NCBI RefSeq assembly: GCF_001411475.1
Contig: NZ_LLWH01000160.1
Location: forward strand, 1 to 44,217
Direction of reading: 5' to 3'
Origin: Pseudomonas endophytica
Lineage (GTDB): Bacteria; Pseudomonadota; Gammaproteobacteria; Pseudomonadales; Pseudomonadaceae
DNA length: 44,217 nucleotides
In this document: one piece after another, positions 15,248 through 23,800 of the stretch
Layout: each line of letters opens with the position of its first letter
Numbering within the stretch: position 1 is the stretch's first letter
The notes under the pieces: model-generated
What the model was told of the DNA's origin: nothing
Databases searched by the model: none
What the model saw: only the letters and a program-made list of their open reading frames with translations
Position numbers and translations under genes: made by a program

Positions 15248-15272
15248 AGCCCAGCCATAGAGCTGGGCTTTT
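15248..15272 (+). terminator. Intrinsic terminator of the alpha-CTD-like gene
   Basis: Perfect eight-base stem AGCCCAGC / GCTGGGCT, six-base loop and four T, 18 bases after the stop. With the promoter at 14775 it closes a complete single-gene unit. Confidence 0.78.
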
Positions 15273-15288
15273 CACATCTGGAGCCACC

Positions 15289-15690
15289 ATGGCCTTTTAC
15301 GACGAAATGGCCGTGATGGCTCTGGATATGCTCACAGAGTTCGGTCAGCCCATCCTGCTGCGAGAGATGATCGCTGGTGAGTACAACCCTGAAACGGGTC
15401 AGACAGGTCCAGAGCAGTTTAGCGAGCAGCTCGCGGAGGGCATGGTTCTGGATTTCACTGGCCTTGAGTTTCAGCGCAGCACGTTGATTCAGCAGGGCGA
15501 CAAGAAAATCAAAATCGCCGCTCGAGACGTATTGCCACCGACCCTTTCAACGGTCGCAGTCTCTGACATCGCGGTATCAAACCTCTACGACTACTTCTTC
15601 CTGCCGCCCTCGGTCTGGTCCGTCATTAACGTGAAAGAGACCAACCCGGCTGGCGCGCCGCTTATATTCGAACTTCAAGGGAGGCGCTAA
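15289..15690 (+). CDS. Head closure / head-tail joining protein
   Basis: A 133-residue protein starting behind a GGAG site. It has a short helical N terminus followed by beta-strand-rich sequence ('GMVLDFTGLEF', 'QQGDKKIKIAARDV', 'VWSVINVKETNPAGAPLIFELQ'), the composition of small stopper proteins that cap the filled head. Its place between the connector and the tail-completion genes supports this. No named family was recognised with certainty. It overlaps the next gene by one base. Confidence 0.6.
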   Translation: MAFYDEMAVMALDMLTEFGQPILLREMIAGEYNPETGQTGPEQFSEQLAEGMVLDFTGLEFQRSTLIQQGDKKIKIAARDVLPPTLSTVAVSDIAVSNLYDYFFLPPSVWSVINVKETNPAGAPLIFELQGRR

Positions 15691-16829
15691 TGAGCGTTCC
15701 GACAATCACCGCGTTGCCGGTGCCGCCTGCCCGAACAGAAGCCCCGCGGGACTTTACGCCCAAGATGGATCTGTTTGTCTCTGCGCTGCCTGTCTTCGGA
15801 GCTGAGGCGAATGCGCTTGCTGCATTCATGGATGAGCGCGCGGCTTCGGTTGAGAGTATCGCTACCGAGTCAGGCGAAAACGCAGTTTTGGCCCAGCAGG
15901 CGGCTGATGCTGCCGAGCGAAGTAGGGATGATGCGGCTGCCAGCCAAAAGGCCGCTGCCGCGTCTGAGTTGTCATCGGCAAGGCATGACGAGAGCGCCGG
16001 GCAGAGTCGTCAAGCAGCAGCGCAAAGTGCGAGTGTTGCTGCCCAAGAAAGCACCATAGCGCAGCAGGCAGCTTCAAGCGCTAACGGCAGCGCCAGTCAG
16101 GCAGCACAAAGCGAGTCTGGGGCCGCTACTTCCGCGAGTTCGGCTACGGCTAGCCAGCAATCTGCATCCCAATCAGCCGGTGCAGCCCAGACTAAGGCCA
16201 GCGAAGCGGCTCAGTCTGCTGAAAGCGCTGGCACTCGCGCGCAAGCCGCCAAGTCCAGCGCTGATGCCGCTGCATCGAGCGAGTCCAGCGCTGCCGAGTC
16301 AGCCAGACAGTCTGGCGTGTCAGCATCTGCATCATCGAGTTCAGCAGGGCAAGCGGCGCAGTCTGAGTCTGCGGCTCAATCCAGTAAGGCCGATGCATCT
16401 AAGTCGGCCAGTGCTGCCTCAACATCCGCAGCCAACGCAGCGGGTTCCGCTGTTGCCGCTGAAACCTACGCTGAGCTGTCGGGCGCAAGGGTTTACACCA
16501 CCAAGGCGCTCGCTAACGCTGACCTTGCTTTATTGGTTGATGGTCAGCCGGTGCGTATCGTGGCTGATGAGAACTTCGCAGGCCGTTCAGCGTGGTACGT
16601 CATGCGGCTGGATGCGGGTGCAAGCCTCTCGTTGGATTTTGCCAACAACTCTTATGGCGTAGGTGCGCTGGAGCTGGTCAGGGTGCAGCCCGAGTCGGCG
16701 GAAATTGTCGCCGTACCTGCAAACGCTACAGCACCCGGTAAGCCCGGAAACATCGCTGTAGATGCCAATTATCTCTATGTCGCCACGGGCGCAAATCAAT
16801 GGAAGCGCGCTGCGCTTGTGGAGTGGTAA
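15690..16829 (+). CDS. Ala/Ser-rich fibre-like protein
   Basis: A 379-residue protein in three parts. Residues 1-45 are a compact, conserved-looking head. Residues 46-265 are low-complexity Ala/Ser/Gln with regular 'AAQSA', 'ASSS' and 'SAES' heptad-like spacing, a trimeric rod as in phage side and tail fibres. Residues 266-379 are a small globular domain ('GARVYTTKALANADLALLVDGQPVRIV'). It overlaps the head-closure stop by one base and precedes a lectin-like gene. Its location inside head genes, away from the tail fibre genes, suggests a fibre attached to the head or neck; this is inference. Confidence 0.65.
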   Translation: MSVPTITALPVPPARTEAPRDFTPKMDLFVSALPVFGAEANALAAFMDERAASVESIATESGENAVLAQQAADAAERSRDDAAASQKAAAASELSSARHDESAGQSRQAAAQSASVAAQESTIAQQAASSANGSASQAAQSESGAATSASSATASQQSASQSAGAAQTKASEAAQSAESAGTRAQAAKSSADAAASSESSAAESARQSGVSASASSSSAGQAAQSESAAQSSKADASKSASAASTSAANAAGSAVAAETYAELSGARVYTTKALANADLALLVDGQPVRIVADENFAGRSAWYVMRLDAGASLSLDFANNSYGVGALELVRVQPESAEIVAVPANATAPGKPGNIAVDANYLYVATGANQWKRAALVEW

Positions 16830-16832
16830 GCA

Positions 16833-18044
16833 ATGGCTTTGGTGCAAAAGCAATTTAGCGATCTGATTACATTTACGCGCTCGTCTGCTGGTGGTCGCTT
16901 CAATGATCGCGGGCTATTCGAGATGGTTCCGGCTAACCAACCGCGTTTTGATTACGACCCGATCACGCGTCAGCCATTGGGGCTGCTTATCGAGGAGAAT
17001 CGAACCAACTTAATCGTTAACTCAAGTGACTATTCCCTTTGGAACAATAATGGAGCAGGAGCTTCTTTAGTCATAGCGCCCTCTCAATCTGATGGCCCTC
17101 TTGGTTTATCAACGATGAGTCGAATCTCTCGTGATGATTTAGGCATAAGGTATTTAACTAGATCTTTCGCTAGTGCGGCAGGCTCTACCATAACTGCCTC
17201 TCAACACGCCAAAGCCGGTGTGATAGGCGGATGGCTGGCTATGAGAGTACAAACCAACTATGCCAATCGTGTAGACGCTTTTTTCAACCTGATCACCGGT
17301 GATTTCTCGTACGCCACTACTGGTGACGTATCAGCAGTTTCAGCTCGGATGGTTCCAGTCGGGGGAGGAGTGTGGAGATGTATCTGTACAGCCACTTCGG
17401 GGGCCGTGCCATGGTCTTCTATTCTGCTGGCACCTCAAGATAGGCGTGGCGCAGTTGATATATCACCCGCCGAGCGTTCAGAGGTTTTTCTTGATGCTAC
17501 ACAAGTTGAGGTTGGCTCATTTGAAACCTCATTTATACCCACTGGAGGTTCTCAAGTAACACGCACTAGCGACATTGCTCGTGTAAGCACACTAAGTCCT
17601 TGGTACAACAGGAGCGAAGGTACTATGTTTGCCGTATTCAAACCTGCAGCTTCGCGCACAACAGAATTTCGAGCAATTATGTCTCTAGATGACGGTACTG
17701 CGCGCAACAGATTACAAGCTTATATGGCAGCTCCAGCAGGCAACGCCGAATTTAGGGCTTCGTCAGGTGATATATCGGTACCAGTCCCCTCCATACCGGC
17801 GGCCTATCCTCCTAATATCAACAAACTAGGAAAATCAGCCCTTAGCTATGACTCGAAGGGATTGACGGGGGTTGCAGGGTCGGTGCTTTCCAAAGCTCGT
17901 ATTGCTTTCACGCCGCCAGAGGTTACCTCGCTCAAAATTGGTAGTAATCAATCCCAAAGCCAGCTCCTAAATGGCCACATATTGAGCATCAGTTACTACC
18001 CTCGCCGATTAACAGATTCTGAACTCGAGGCGCTAACCACATGA
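16833..18044 (+). CDS. Head-fibre / concanavalin-like phage protein
   Basis: A 403-residue protein beginning 'MALVQKQFSDLITFTRSSAGGRFNDRGLFEMVPANQPRFDYDP..RQPLGLLIEENRTNLI', the hallmark opening of phage head-spike fibre proteins. The middle ('FLDATQVEVGSFETSFIPTGGSQVTRTSDIARV') and the C-terminal part with 'TMFAVFKPAAS' and 'LNGHILSISYYPRRLTDSELEAL' form a concanavalin-like jelly-roll expected to bind glycans. Residues 60-250 are more AT-rich in codon use, hinting at domain exchange. It may decorate the virion and help it stick to surfaces or hosts. Confidence 0.7.
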   Translation: MALVQKQFSDLITFTRSSAGGRFNDRGLFEMVPANQPRFDYDPITRQPLGLLIEENRTNLIVNSSDYSLWNNNGAGASLVIAPSQSDGPLGLSTMSRISRDDLGIRYLTRSFASAAGSTITASQHAKAGVIGGWLAMRVQTNYANRVDAFFNLITGDFSYATTGDVSAVSARMVPVGGGVWRCICTATSGAVPWSSILLAPQDRRGAVDISPAERSEVFLDATQVEVGSFETSFIPTGGSQVTRTSDIARVSTLSPWYNRSEGTMFAVFKPAASRTTEFRAIMSLDDGTARNRLQAYMAAPAGNAEFRASSGDISVPVPSIPAAYPPNINKLGKSALSYDSKGLTGVAGSVLSKARIAFTPPEVTSLKIGSNQSQSQLLNGHILSISYYPRRLTDSELEALTT

Positions 18045-18301
18045 TCGAGTACAGCGAAATCGGCTTAATCGTTGACTCACCGAGTGAGTACACGCAAGAG
18101 GGGGTAGAGATTAAACCCCCAACTTACCTAGACGGCTGGTTTGTAAATTTCACGCCGGTGGATTTCCCCGAAGAACTGGCTAAGTTCCAAATATTTCCTT
18201 CCAAGCCAGTACGGGTATTTTCCGGCGCTCCGACCGTGTTCTTGCGGTTTGAGGATGAAGCGCAATGGGCTAGCATCCGGGACAATTTGTTGCAGGACTG
18301 A
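18041..18301 (+). CDS. Small hypothetical protein linked to the fibre gene
   Basis: An 86-residue acidic protein whose start overlaps the fibre gene stop (ATGA). It contains several Pro and aromatic residues ('PPTYLDGWFVNFTPVDFPEELAKF') and no membrane segment. Coupling to a fibre gene suggests a fibre assembly factor or a small fibre subunit, but no family is recognised. Confidence 0.55.
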   Translation: MIEYSEIGLIVDSPSEYTQEGVEIKPPTYLDGWFVNFTPVDFPEELAKFQIFPSKPVRVFSGAPTVFLRFEDEAQWASIRDNLLQD

Positions 18302-18318
18302 TTAACTCAGGAGTTCAT

Positions 18319-18972
18319 ATGTCCAAATATTCTGGGCTTAACGGAAGTTTTGCCGAGAGTATTCGGCAATTCGCTGAAAAGGCTGAGCAAGCGATAGATG
18401 CCACATTCCGTGAGATTGTGATTGAGATCGGGAGCACTGTTATCCGTATGTCGCCGGTGGGTAATCCAGAAATATGGGCTGCTAATGTGGCATACCGGAC
18501 CGCAAACAAAGCCACCGCTGACGCCTACGACTTCAACGTTGCTGTTCGCAATACCGTCATCAACCTGACAGATAGCAACTTCACGAAGTCCGGTAGGTTC
18601 AAGCGCGGTGTTAAGTACGCCAAGCCCCTGACCAAAACTGAGCGCGACCAGAACTTCAATGTGAATGGCTTGGTCGCTGGTAAAGACTACGTAGGCGGCC
18701 GCTTCCGGGCTAACTGGCAGTTCTCAATCGACACCCCGGCTGATGGAGAAATTGAAGCCATTGACCCAAGCGGAAACGCCACGATTGCTGCACTGATGGC
18801 GCAAGTGAACAGCCTGACGATAGGCCAGACGGCGTACATCGTGAACAACCTGCCGTACGCCATTCCGCTTGAATATGGCCACTCCAAACAGGCCCCGCAC
18901 GGCATGGTGCGCGTGACTCTGGCCGACTTTCAGCGCATCGTCGACGAAGCCATCAGGAATAACCGGGTATGA
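18319..18972 (+). CDS. Tail completion protein (HK97 gp10-like)
   Basis: A 217-residue protein. 'FREIVIEIGSTVIRMSPVGNPEIW' near residue 30 and 'GGRFRANWQFSID' near residue 135 are the two signatures of HK97 gp10-like tail completion proteins. 'NNLPYAIPLEYGHSKQAPHGMVRVTLADFQ' near residue 180 completes the pattern. It has an insertion of about 60 residues between the halves compared with the short members. It joins the tail to the head-neck complex and overlaps the tail terminator gene by four bases. Confidence 0.78.
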   Translation: MSKYSGLNGSFAESIRQFAEKAEQAIDATFREIVIEIGSTVIRMSPVGNPEIWAANVAYRTANKATADAYDFNVAVRNTVINLTDSNFTKSGRFKRGVKYAKPLTKTERDQNFNVNGLVAGKDYVGGRFRANWQFSIDTPADGEIEAIDPSGNATIAALMAQVNSLTIGQTAYIVNNLPYAIPLEYGHSKQAPHGMVRVTLADFQRIVDEAIRNNRV

Positions 18973-19385
18973 GTCATAAGACCATTCGCTCACTGTTTGA
19001 GGCGCGGCTGGCCGACTGGGCAAAGCTCAAAAAACCAGCGCTGCGCATCGCTTTCCAGAACGTCAGCTTTACCCCGGCCACCAATGAAACCTATCTGCGC
19101 GCGTTTTTGATGCCCGCAGGGACGGGAAGCGATGACCTTGCCGGTGACCATCGCGCTTATAGAGGGTTATTTCAGATCACGATCGTCACACCGGCTGGTG
19201 GCGGTTCAGGAACTGGGGAGGGGCTGGCTGAAGAACTGGCAGCGCTATTTCCCCTCAATGATCGCTTGAGCCAGGGAGATTTAACGGTGCTGGTAATGAC
19301 TCCCGTCGAGCTCGGCCCGCAGCAACAAGAAGACACCAGCTACTCGCTGCCCGTCTCGTTTCAATACCGCGCCGACACCTTCTAA
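18969..19385 (+). CDS. Tail terminator protein
   Basis: A 138-residue protein matching the phage tail terminator fold (lambda gpU position; DUF4128-like). Features are an N-terminal helix 'IRSLFEARLADWAKL', 'YLRAFLMPAGTGSDDLAGDHRAYRGLFQITIVTPAG' and a C-terminal 'SLPVSFQYRAD' strand. It stops tail-tube growth and connects tail to head. It is followed by a terminator and then the tail tube gene. Confidence 0.75.
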   Translation: MSHKTIRSLFEARLADWAKLKKPALRIAFQNVSFTPATNETYLRAFLMPAGTGSDDLAGDHRAYRGLFQITIVTPAGGGSGTGEGLAEELAALFPLNDRLSQGDLTVLVMTPVELGPQQQEDTSYSLPVSFQYRADTF

Positions 19386-19407
19386 TTCGCCCGTAGGGCA
19401 AACCAGA

Positions 19408-19429
19408 AACCCGCCATTGAGCGGGTTTT
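19408..19429 (+). terminator. Intrinsic terminator before the tail tube gene
   Basis: Stem AACCCGC / GCGGGTT with six-base loop CATTGA and a short T-run. Nearly the same hairpin recurs at 34668. Confidence 0.65.
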
Positions 19430-19455
19430 GTCATTTCTGAAAAGAGGAAAACCCA

Positions 19456-20103
19456 ATGGGCTACAAATTACCGAACGGCGCTACGTTCCAGCATGCTGCG
19501 ACCTATGCCGCGCCGCTAGCATTCTCTGGCATCAGCAACGCTACAGAAGCGGTGGCCACTGTGGCGGCTGCAACGTTGGTTGTGGGCGATATTGTATTGG
19601 TGTCCTCGAACTGGACACCTTTGAACGGTCGCGTTGCTCGGGTTAAAGCAGCCACGGCCACGGCAATTACGCTGGAAGGTATCGACACCAGCGATACCCA
19701 GGTCTATCCCCCGCTTAACGGCGCGGGCTCACTCAAAAAGGTTCTGGCATGGGCGCTGGTTCCACAGGTGAGCGACGTCGCGTTCTCGGGTGGTGAGCAG
19801 AACTACCTGACAGTCGCATTCCTTGAGGATGCCCAAGGGCGCGAGCTGCCAACTGATAAATCGCCTGCGCGTATGACGCTAACGGTTGCCGATGATCCAG
19901 CTCAGTCTTACGTGCCCATTGTTCAAGCAGCCGATGCTGGCGGTGCAGTCCATGCTTCGCGCCTCAACTTACCCGGCAAAGACACGATTTATTACGGCGC
20001 TATCACCGCGTGGTCGCCGCAACCGGTCGTGAGTCGTAGCAACCTGATGACCCGAACCATCACCTTGGCTCTGCAAGCGCCAATTACCCGCTACCTATCG
20101 TAA
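19456..20103 (+). CDS. Major tail tube protein
   Basis: A 215-residue protein with AGAGGAAA upstream. It is beta-rich, with 'TFQHAATYAAPLAFSGISNAT', 'PARMTLTVADDPAQSYVPIVQAADAGGAVHA' and a conserved end 'VSRSNLMTRTITLALQAPITRY', as in siphovirus tail tube (gpV-like) proteins. The hexameric rings stack to form the tube. It precedes the frameshifted tail assembly chaperone, as in lambda. Confidence 0.75.
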   Translation: MGYKLPNGATFQHAATYAAPLAFSGISNATEAVATVAAATLVVGDIVLVSSNWTPLNGRVARVKAATATAITLEGIDTSDTQVYPPLNGAGSLKKVLAWALVPQVSDVAFSGGEQNYLTVAFLEDAQGRELPTDKSPARMTLTVADDPAQSYVPIVQAADAGGAVHASRLNLPGKDTIYYGAITAWSPQPVVSRSNLMTRTITLALQAPITRYLS

Positions 20104-20112
20104 GGAACCGTC

Positions 20113-20502
20113 ATGGCAACGTTCAAAATTGCGCAGAACCCGACCTTTAACGCTGACGTTGAGATACCTCGCGTTGGCGGCGAGGTCATTCAGGTTCCGT
20201 TTGAGTTTAAGTATCGCGACCGAAAGGGCTTGGCCAGTTTATTTGATAGCTGGGAACTGAGGCTGAAGAATGATCAAGAGGCGCTGAAAGCTAAGGGCGA
20301 GAGCCTGACCATTGCTGACACCACCGCCTCTCACATCGACTATCAGGTTGATCAGGTGCAAGACATCGTTGCGGGCTGGGGGTTTGATGACAAGTTTTCG
20401 CCTGAGTCGATTCGTGCTCTGGTTGAAACCTCGGCTGGCGCGGGTAATGCAATCGTCAAAGCTTATCAGGACGCCTACACGCCGGGCCGCTTGGGAAACT
20501 GA
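20113..20502 (+). CDS. Tail assembly chaperone, short form (gpG-like)
   Basis: A 129-residue protein ending at a TGA that directly follows the slippery heptamer GGGAAAC. It has the chaperone features 'VPFEFKYRDRKGLASLFDSWELRLK' and 'VQDIVAGWGFDDKFSPESIRALVETSAGAGNAIVKAYQDAY'. Like lambda gpG it should coat the tape measure protein during tail assembly. A fraction of ribosomes should shift to make the longer gpGT-like product of about 236 residues ending at 20822. Confidence 0.85.
   Translation: MATFKIAQNPTFNADVEIPRVGGEVIQVPFEFKYRDRKGLASLFDSWELRLKNDQEALKAKGESLTIADTTASHIDYQVDQVQDIVAGWGFDDKFSPESIRALVETSAGAGNAIVKAYQDAYTPGRLGN
20493..20499 (+). other. Programmed -1 frameshift site GGGAAAC
   Basis: In the zero frame the codons are GGA AAC, preceded by G: the X XXY YYZ pattern, one base from lambda's GGGAAAG. 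The zero-frame stop follows at once. The -1 frame continues open to 20822 with a DUF1799-type domain. Confidence 0.85.
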
Positions 20503-20822
20503 TTGCCGCGGCGCGCGCACTCTATGGCGGTAGCGCGCCAACCGAAAAGCTCCTGATGTTCGGCCTTGCGCCTGAGGATTTGGATGAGGACGTGGAGGTT
20601 TGGCCTGATAACTGGCCCGCCTTCCGCCTTTTCAATGCTATGGCGACTCAGTGGCGCACCGGAGCATGCGGCGCAACAGGCCTCGACTACACATCCATTC
20701 GCGATGTGGCCGACTTCATCGGCATCAAGAAAAAACACATCAAAGAGATCTTTCCAGACCTACAAGTCATGGAGGCCGAGGCGTTGGCTGTCATGGCGGA
20801 GGATCGAGAACCCAGCCCGTAA
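20499..20822 (+). CDS. Tail assembly chaperone extension (gpT-like, DUF1799)
   Basis: This frame is entered by the -1 shift and has no start with a ribosome site near its beginning; the first ATG (20556) is internal. The product begins LIAAARALYGGSAPTEKLLM and continues 'FGLAPEDLDEDVEVWPDNWPAFRLFNAMATQW', the DUF1799 signature, then a helical 'IRDVADFIGIKKKHIKEIFPDLQVMEAEAL'. In lambda the T domain recruits the major tail protein to the chaperone-coated tape measure. The expected full product joins 20113-20499 with this part. Confidence 0.85.
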   Translation: MIAAARALYGGSAPTEKLLMFGLAPEDLDEDVEVWPDNWPAFRLFNAMATQWRTGACGATGLDYTSIRDVADFIGIKKKHIKEIFPDLQVMEAEALAVMAEDREPSP

Positions 20823-20840
20823 TTACGGGCATTTATTTTT
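20815..20840 (+). terminator. Weak hairpin terminator before the tape measure gene
   Basis: GCCCGT / ACGGGC with AATT loop, followed by an imperfect T-run. It overlaps the end of the DUF1799 frame. Confidence 0.45.
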
Positions 20841-20850
20841 AAGGTGAGTT

Positions 20851-23800
20851 ATGGATATCGCGTCGCTCGGCATAAAAGTTGACTCGTCCGATGCAGCGAA
20901 TGCCGTGACTGATCTGGACAAACTTTCTCAGTCGGGAGAGAGGGCTGAAAAGGCTGCAGAAGGCGTCGCAAGTGGGTTCGACAGAACTGCCGATGCCGCT
21001 CGAAAGCAGCGTCAAGACTTGGATTCGCTTCTCGGTAAAGTCGACCCGCTGACAAAAAAGCTTAATGAACTGGCGGCTCAGGAAGACAAACTGGCGGAAG
21101 CTCGCAAGGCTGGCCTGATTGGTGATGCCGCCTACTCGAACTACCAGCAGAAAATCGAAGCTTCATTGAATTCTTTGCTTGGCTTGAGCGGCGCTCAGAA
21201 GGTCGTCGGAGATTCGGCGGCAGACAGTGCATCACGCATTCAGGAGCTGGCTCAAGCAACTGTTCTGGCGGCTGAATCCCAGCGCGAGCTGTCTTCGGTC
21301 GCGACTGGCCTCTCTGAGGCGCAGCAAGGGCTGCTGACCGGGTCTCGCGCACTTGTTGGCAGTTATGCCGATTCTGCTTTAGGTGCAGACCGGTCGGCAG
21401 AAGCCGTAGAGCGCGTTGCGGCAGCCAGCAAGCGCAGTGGGGAAAGCGCGGCCAGTGAAATGGCTATCTTGGGTCAGCTTGAGCGTGCAATTAGCAGTGC
21501 GGCCGGCTCTAGAGAAAACCTGTCCAAGGCAAATGAGCTTTACGTTAAAGCCCAAGAACGCGGGCTTCTGACCGTCGAAGAAGAGATTCGCCTCGACACC
21601 GAACTTGAAAAGGCTGAGCTGAAAGTTGAGGCCGCTCGGCTTAAGCGCACCGCTGCCGAACAGAAAGAAGAGCAACAAAAACAGCGCTCGATTGAGGCCG
21701 AGAACCGGCGAATTGAGGCGCTAAAACGTACAGTTAACGGCATTGATCCGCTTACTCAGAAGTTGGGCAAGCTTGAGGCGCGAGAAAAGGCGCTCAACGA
21801 TCTTTACAAGACCGGCGAGATTGATGCTAACGGCTACGCCGAGGCGCTGGCCAAAATCGGTAGGGATCGTGCAGGGCTGACCGAGGCAACAGGTGCTTTC
21901 GACAAGCTCAATCTAAGCACGAAACAGTCACAGCAAAATGTGATGCAGCTCATCAATGCGGTTCGAACCGGCGACTGGACGAGCGGTATTCGGGCGGTTA
22001 CGCAGTTAGGCGGCGGCAGTGTTCTAGGCGGCATCAAGGAAAAGTTCGACACGTTGTTTACAGGCGGTGCCGGCGCTGCTGTCCTTGGTGAGTCGTTAGG
22101 TGACATTGCAGCCAAGTCCAAGGATGTGGCAGAAAAAGCGGGTGAGGCGGGCGAAAGTATTTCTGACCTCGCAGAGAAGTCCAACACGGCTGCTGAATCC
22201 ACCGGAAACGCCAAAAAGGGACTTGAAGCGCTTAGCCTAAGCACTGGCCCGGTAGGGCTTGGCATGGCTGCTTTGGCAGTTGGTGTCGTTGCTGCTGCGG
22301 CGGCTGTAGGGGTTTTGGCGTACGGCTACTATCAAGGTAGCAAGGAGGCCGACGCCTACAATAAATCGCTGATTTTGACTGGCAACTATGCAGGCAGTAG
22401 CGCTGGCCAGTTGGCTGATCTGGCACGACAAGTCAGTGCTACAAATGGCACGACCGGAGAAGCCGCAGCCACATTAGCTAAACTTGCTGGAAGCAGTGCC
22501 ATTGCCAGCAGCAGCTTTAAGGAAATCGCTGACGCTGCGGCGGCAATGGAGGACGCAACCGGCAGGTCTGTTGACGCAACGATTGCTGAGTTCGTCAAAA
22601 TCGCCAAAGACCCTGTGTCAGCGGCCAAAGAACTGAATGATCAGTATCACTTCCTGACAGCCTCGGTTTACTCGCAGATTGTTGCGCTGAAAGAGCAGGG
22701 CAACACAACGGCAGCTACTGACCTTCTCACCAAGACCTACGCCGAAACTGTTCAGGATCGGTCAAGGCAGATCACTGAAAACCTAGGCACGATTGAGCGG
22801 GCATGGAAAGGCATTAAGGATGCAGCGGCTGGTGCGCTTGATGCCACGCTGAACATAGGTCGCGCCCTTACCCTAGAGCAGCAGGCCCAAACCCTGCGCG
22901 ATCGAATTGCAAACAATCAGGGACGAGGCGGTCGGGCGGCAGCGCTTGGGCTTGATACCAGGAACAAAGAAAAGGATAAGGCAGACTTAGCCTTTCTCGA
23001 GCTTCAGATCGACGCTGAAAAGACCAAGAATAAGTATCTGGGTGACCGGAGAAAGATTCAGGATGATGCCATTGACGCTCAAACCAAGGTCGATGCGCTC
23101 ACAAAGTCAGCCTGGACTAATGAGCAAAAGCGGACCGAGGCTCTTAAGGAGTATAAAAAGCAGCTAGATGACATTCGTAAGGCAAATCCGGATGACGCGC
23201 GTCTGAACAAGGGTGTTGTTGACAAGAACATCGCCAATATCAACGCTAAATTCAAAGATCCCAAGGCTGCATCCGCTGGCGCTGTCGATCTAACCGAGTT
23301 CAACACCTCCCAAAACGCAATCAAAACCATCTTGGCTGAATACGCTAACGCCCAGAAAGAGCTGGACGCTCTGCAAAAGGCGGGGCTGATTTCGCAGGAG
23401 GAGTTCGGTTGGAAGCGTGCCGGAATGATCGGCAACCAAAAGGACGAGATCACAGCCGCGTATGAGGCTGAGATTGCAGCCCTTGAATCCGCCAAGGCCA
23501 GAAAAACCACTTCTGCTGTCCAATCCATCGAACTCGACAAGAAAATCGCCAACGCTCGAACCGATATGGTCAAGGCGCAAAAGGATGCCGATAGCCAGCT
23601 TGAAGTTTTGCGGGTGAGCGAAGAGGGGCGAATCAATAAACAGACCCAAGCCGTTAAGAGCTACACCGACGCGTTGAACCAGCAGAATCACGCGCTACAA
23701 CTGGCCGGACAACGTGCGGCGCTGGGTATCCGGCAAGGGGATCGGCAAAACGCACTGAACGGCGAGCTCAACGGCATCGCGGATAGAGCCAACCAGCAAC

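Noticed and set aside
15856..16485. Ala/Ser-rich stretch as tandem DNA repeat or CRISPR-like array
   Set aside because: The codons vary and there is no repeated DNA unit with spacers; it is a low-complexity protein rod.
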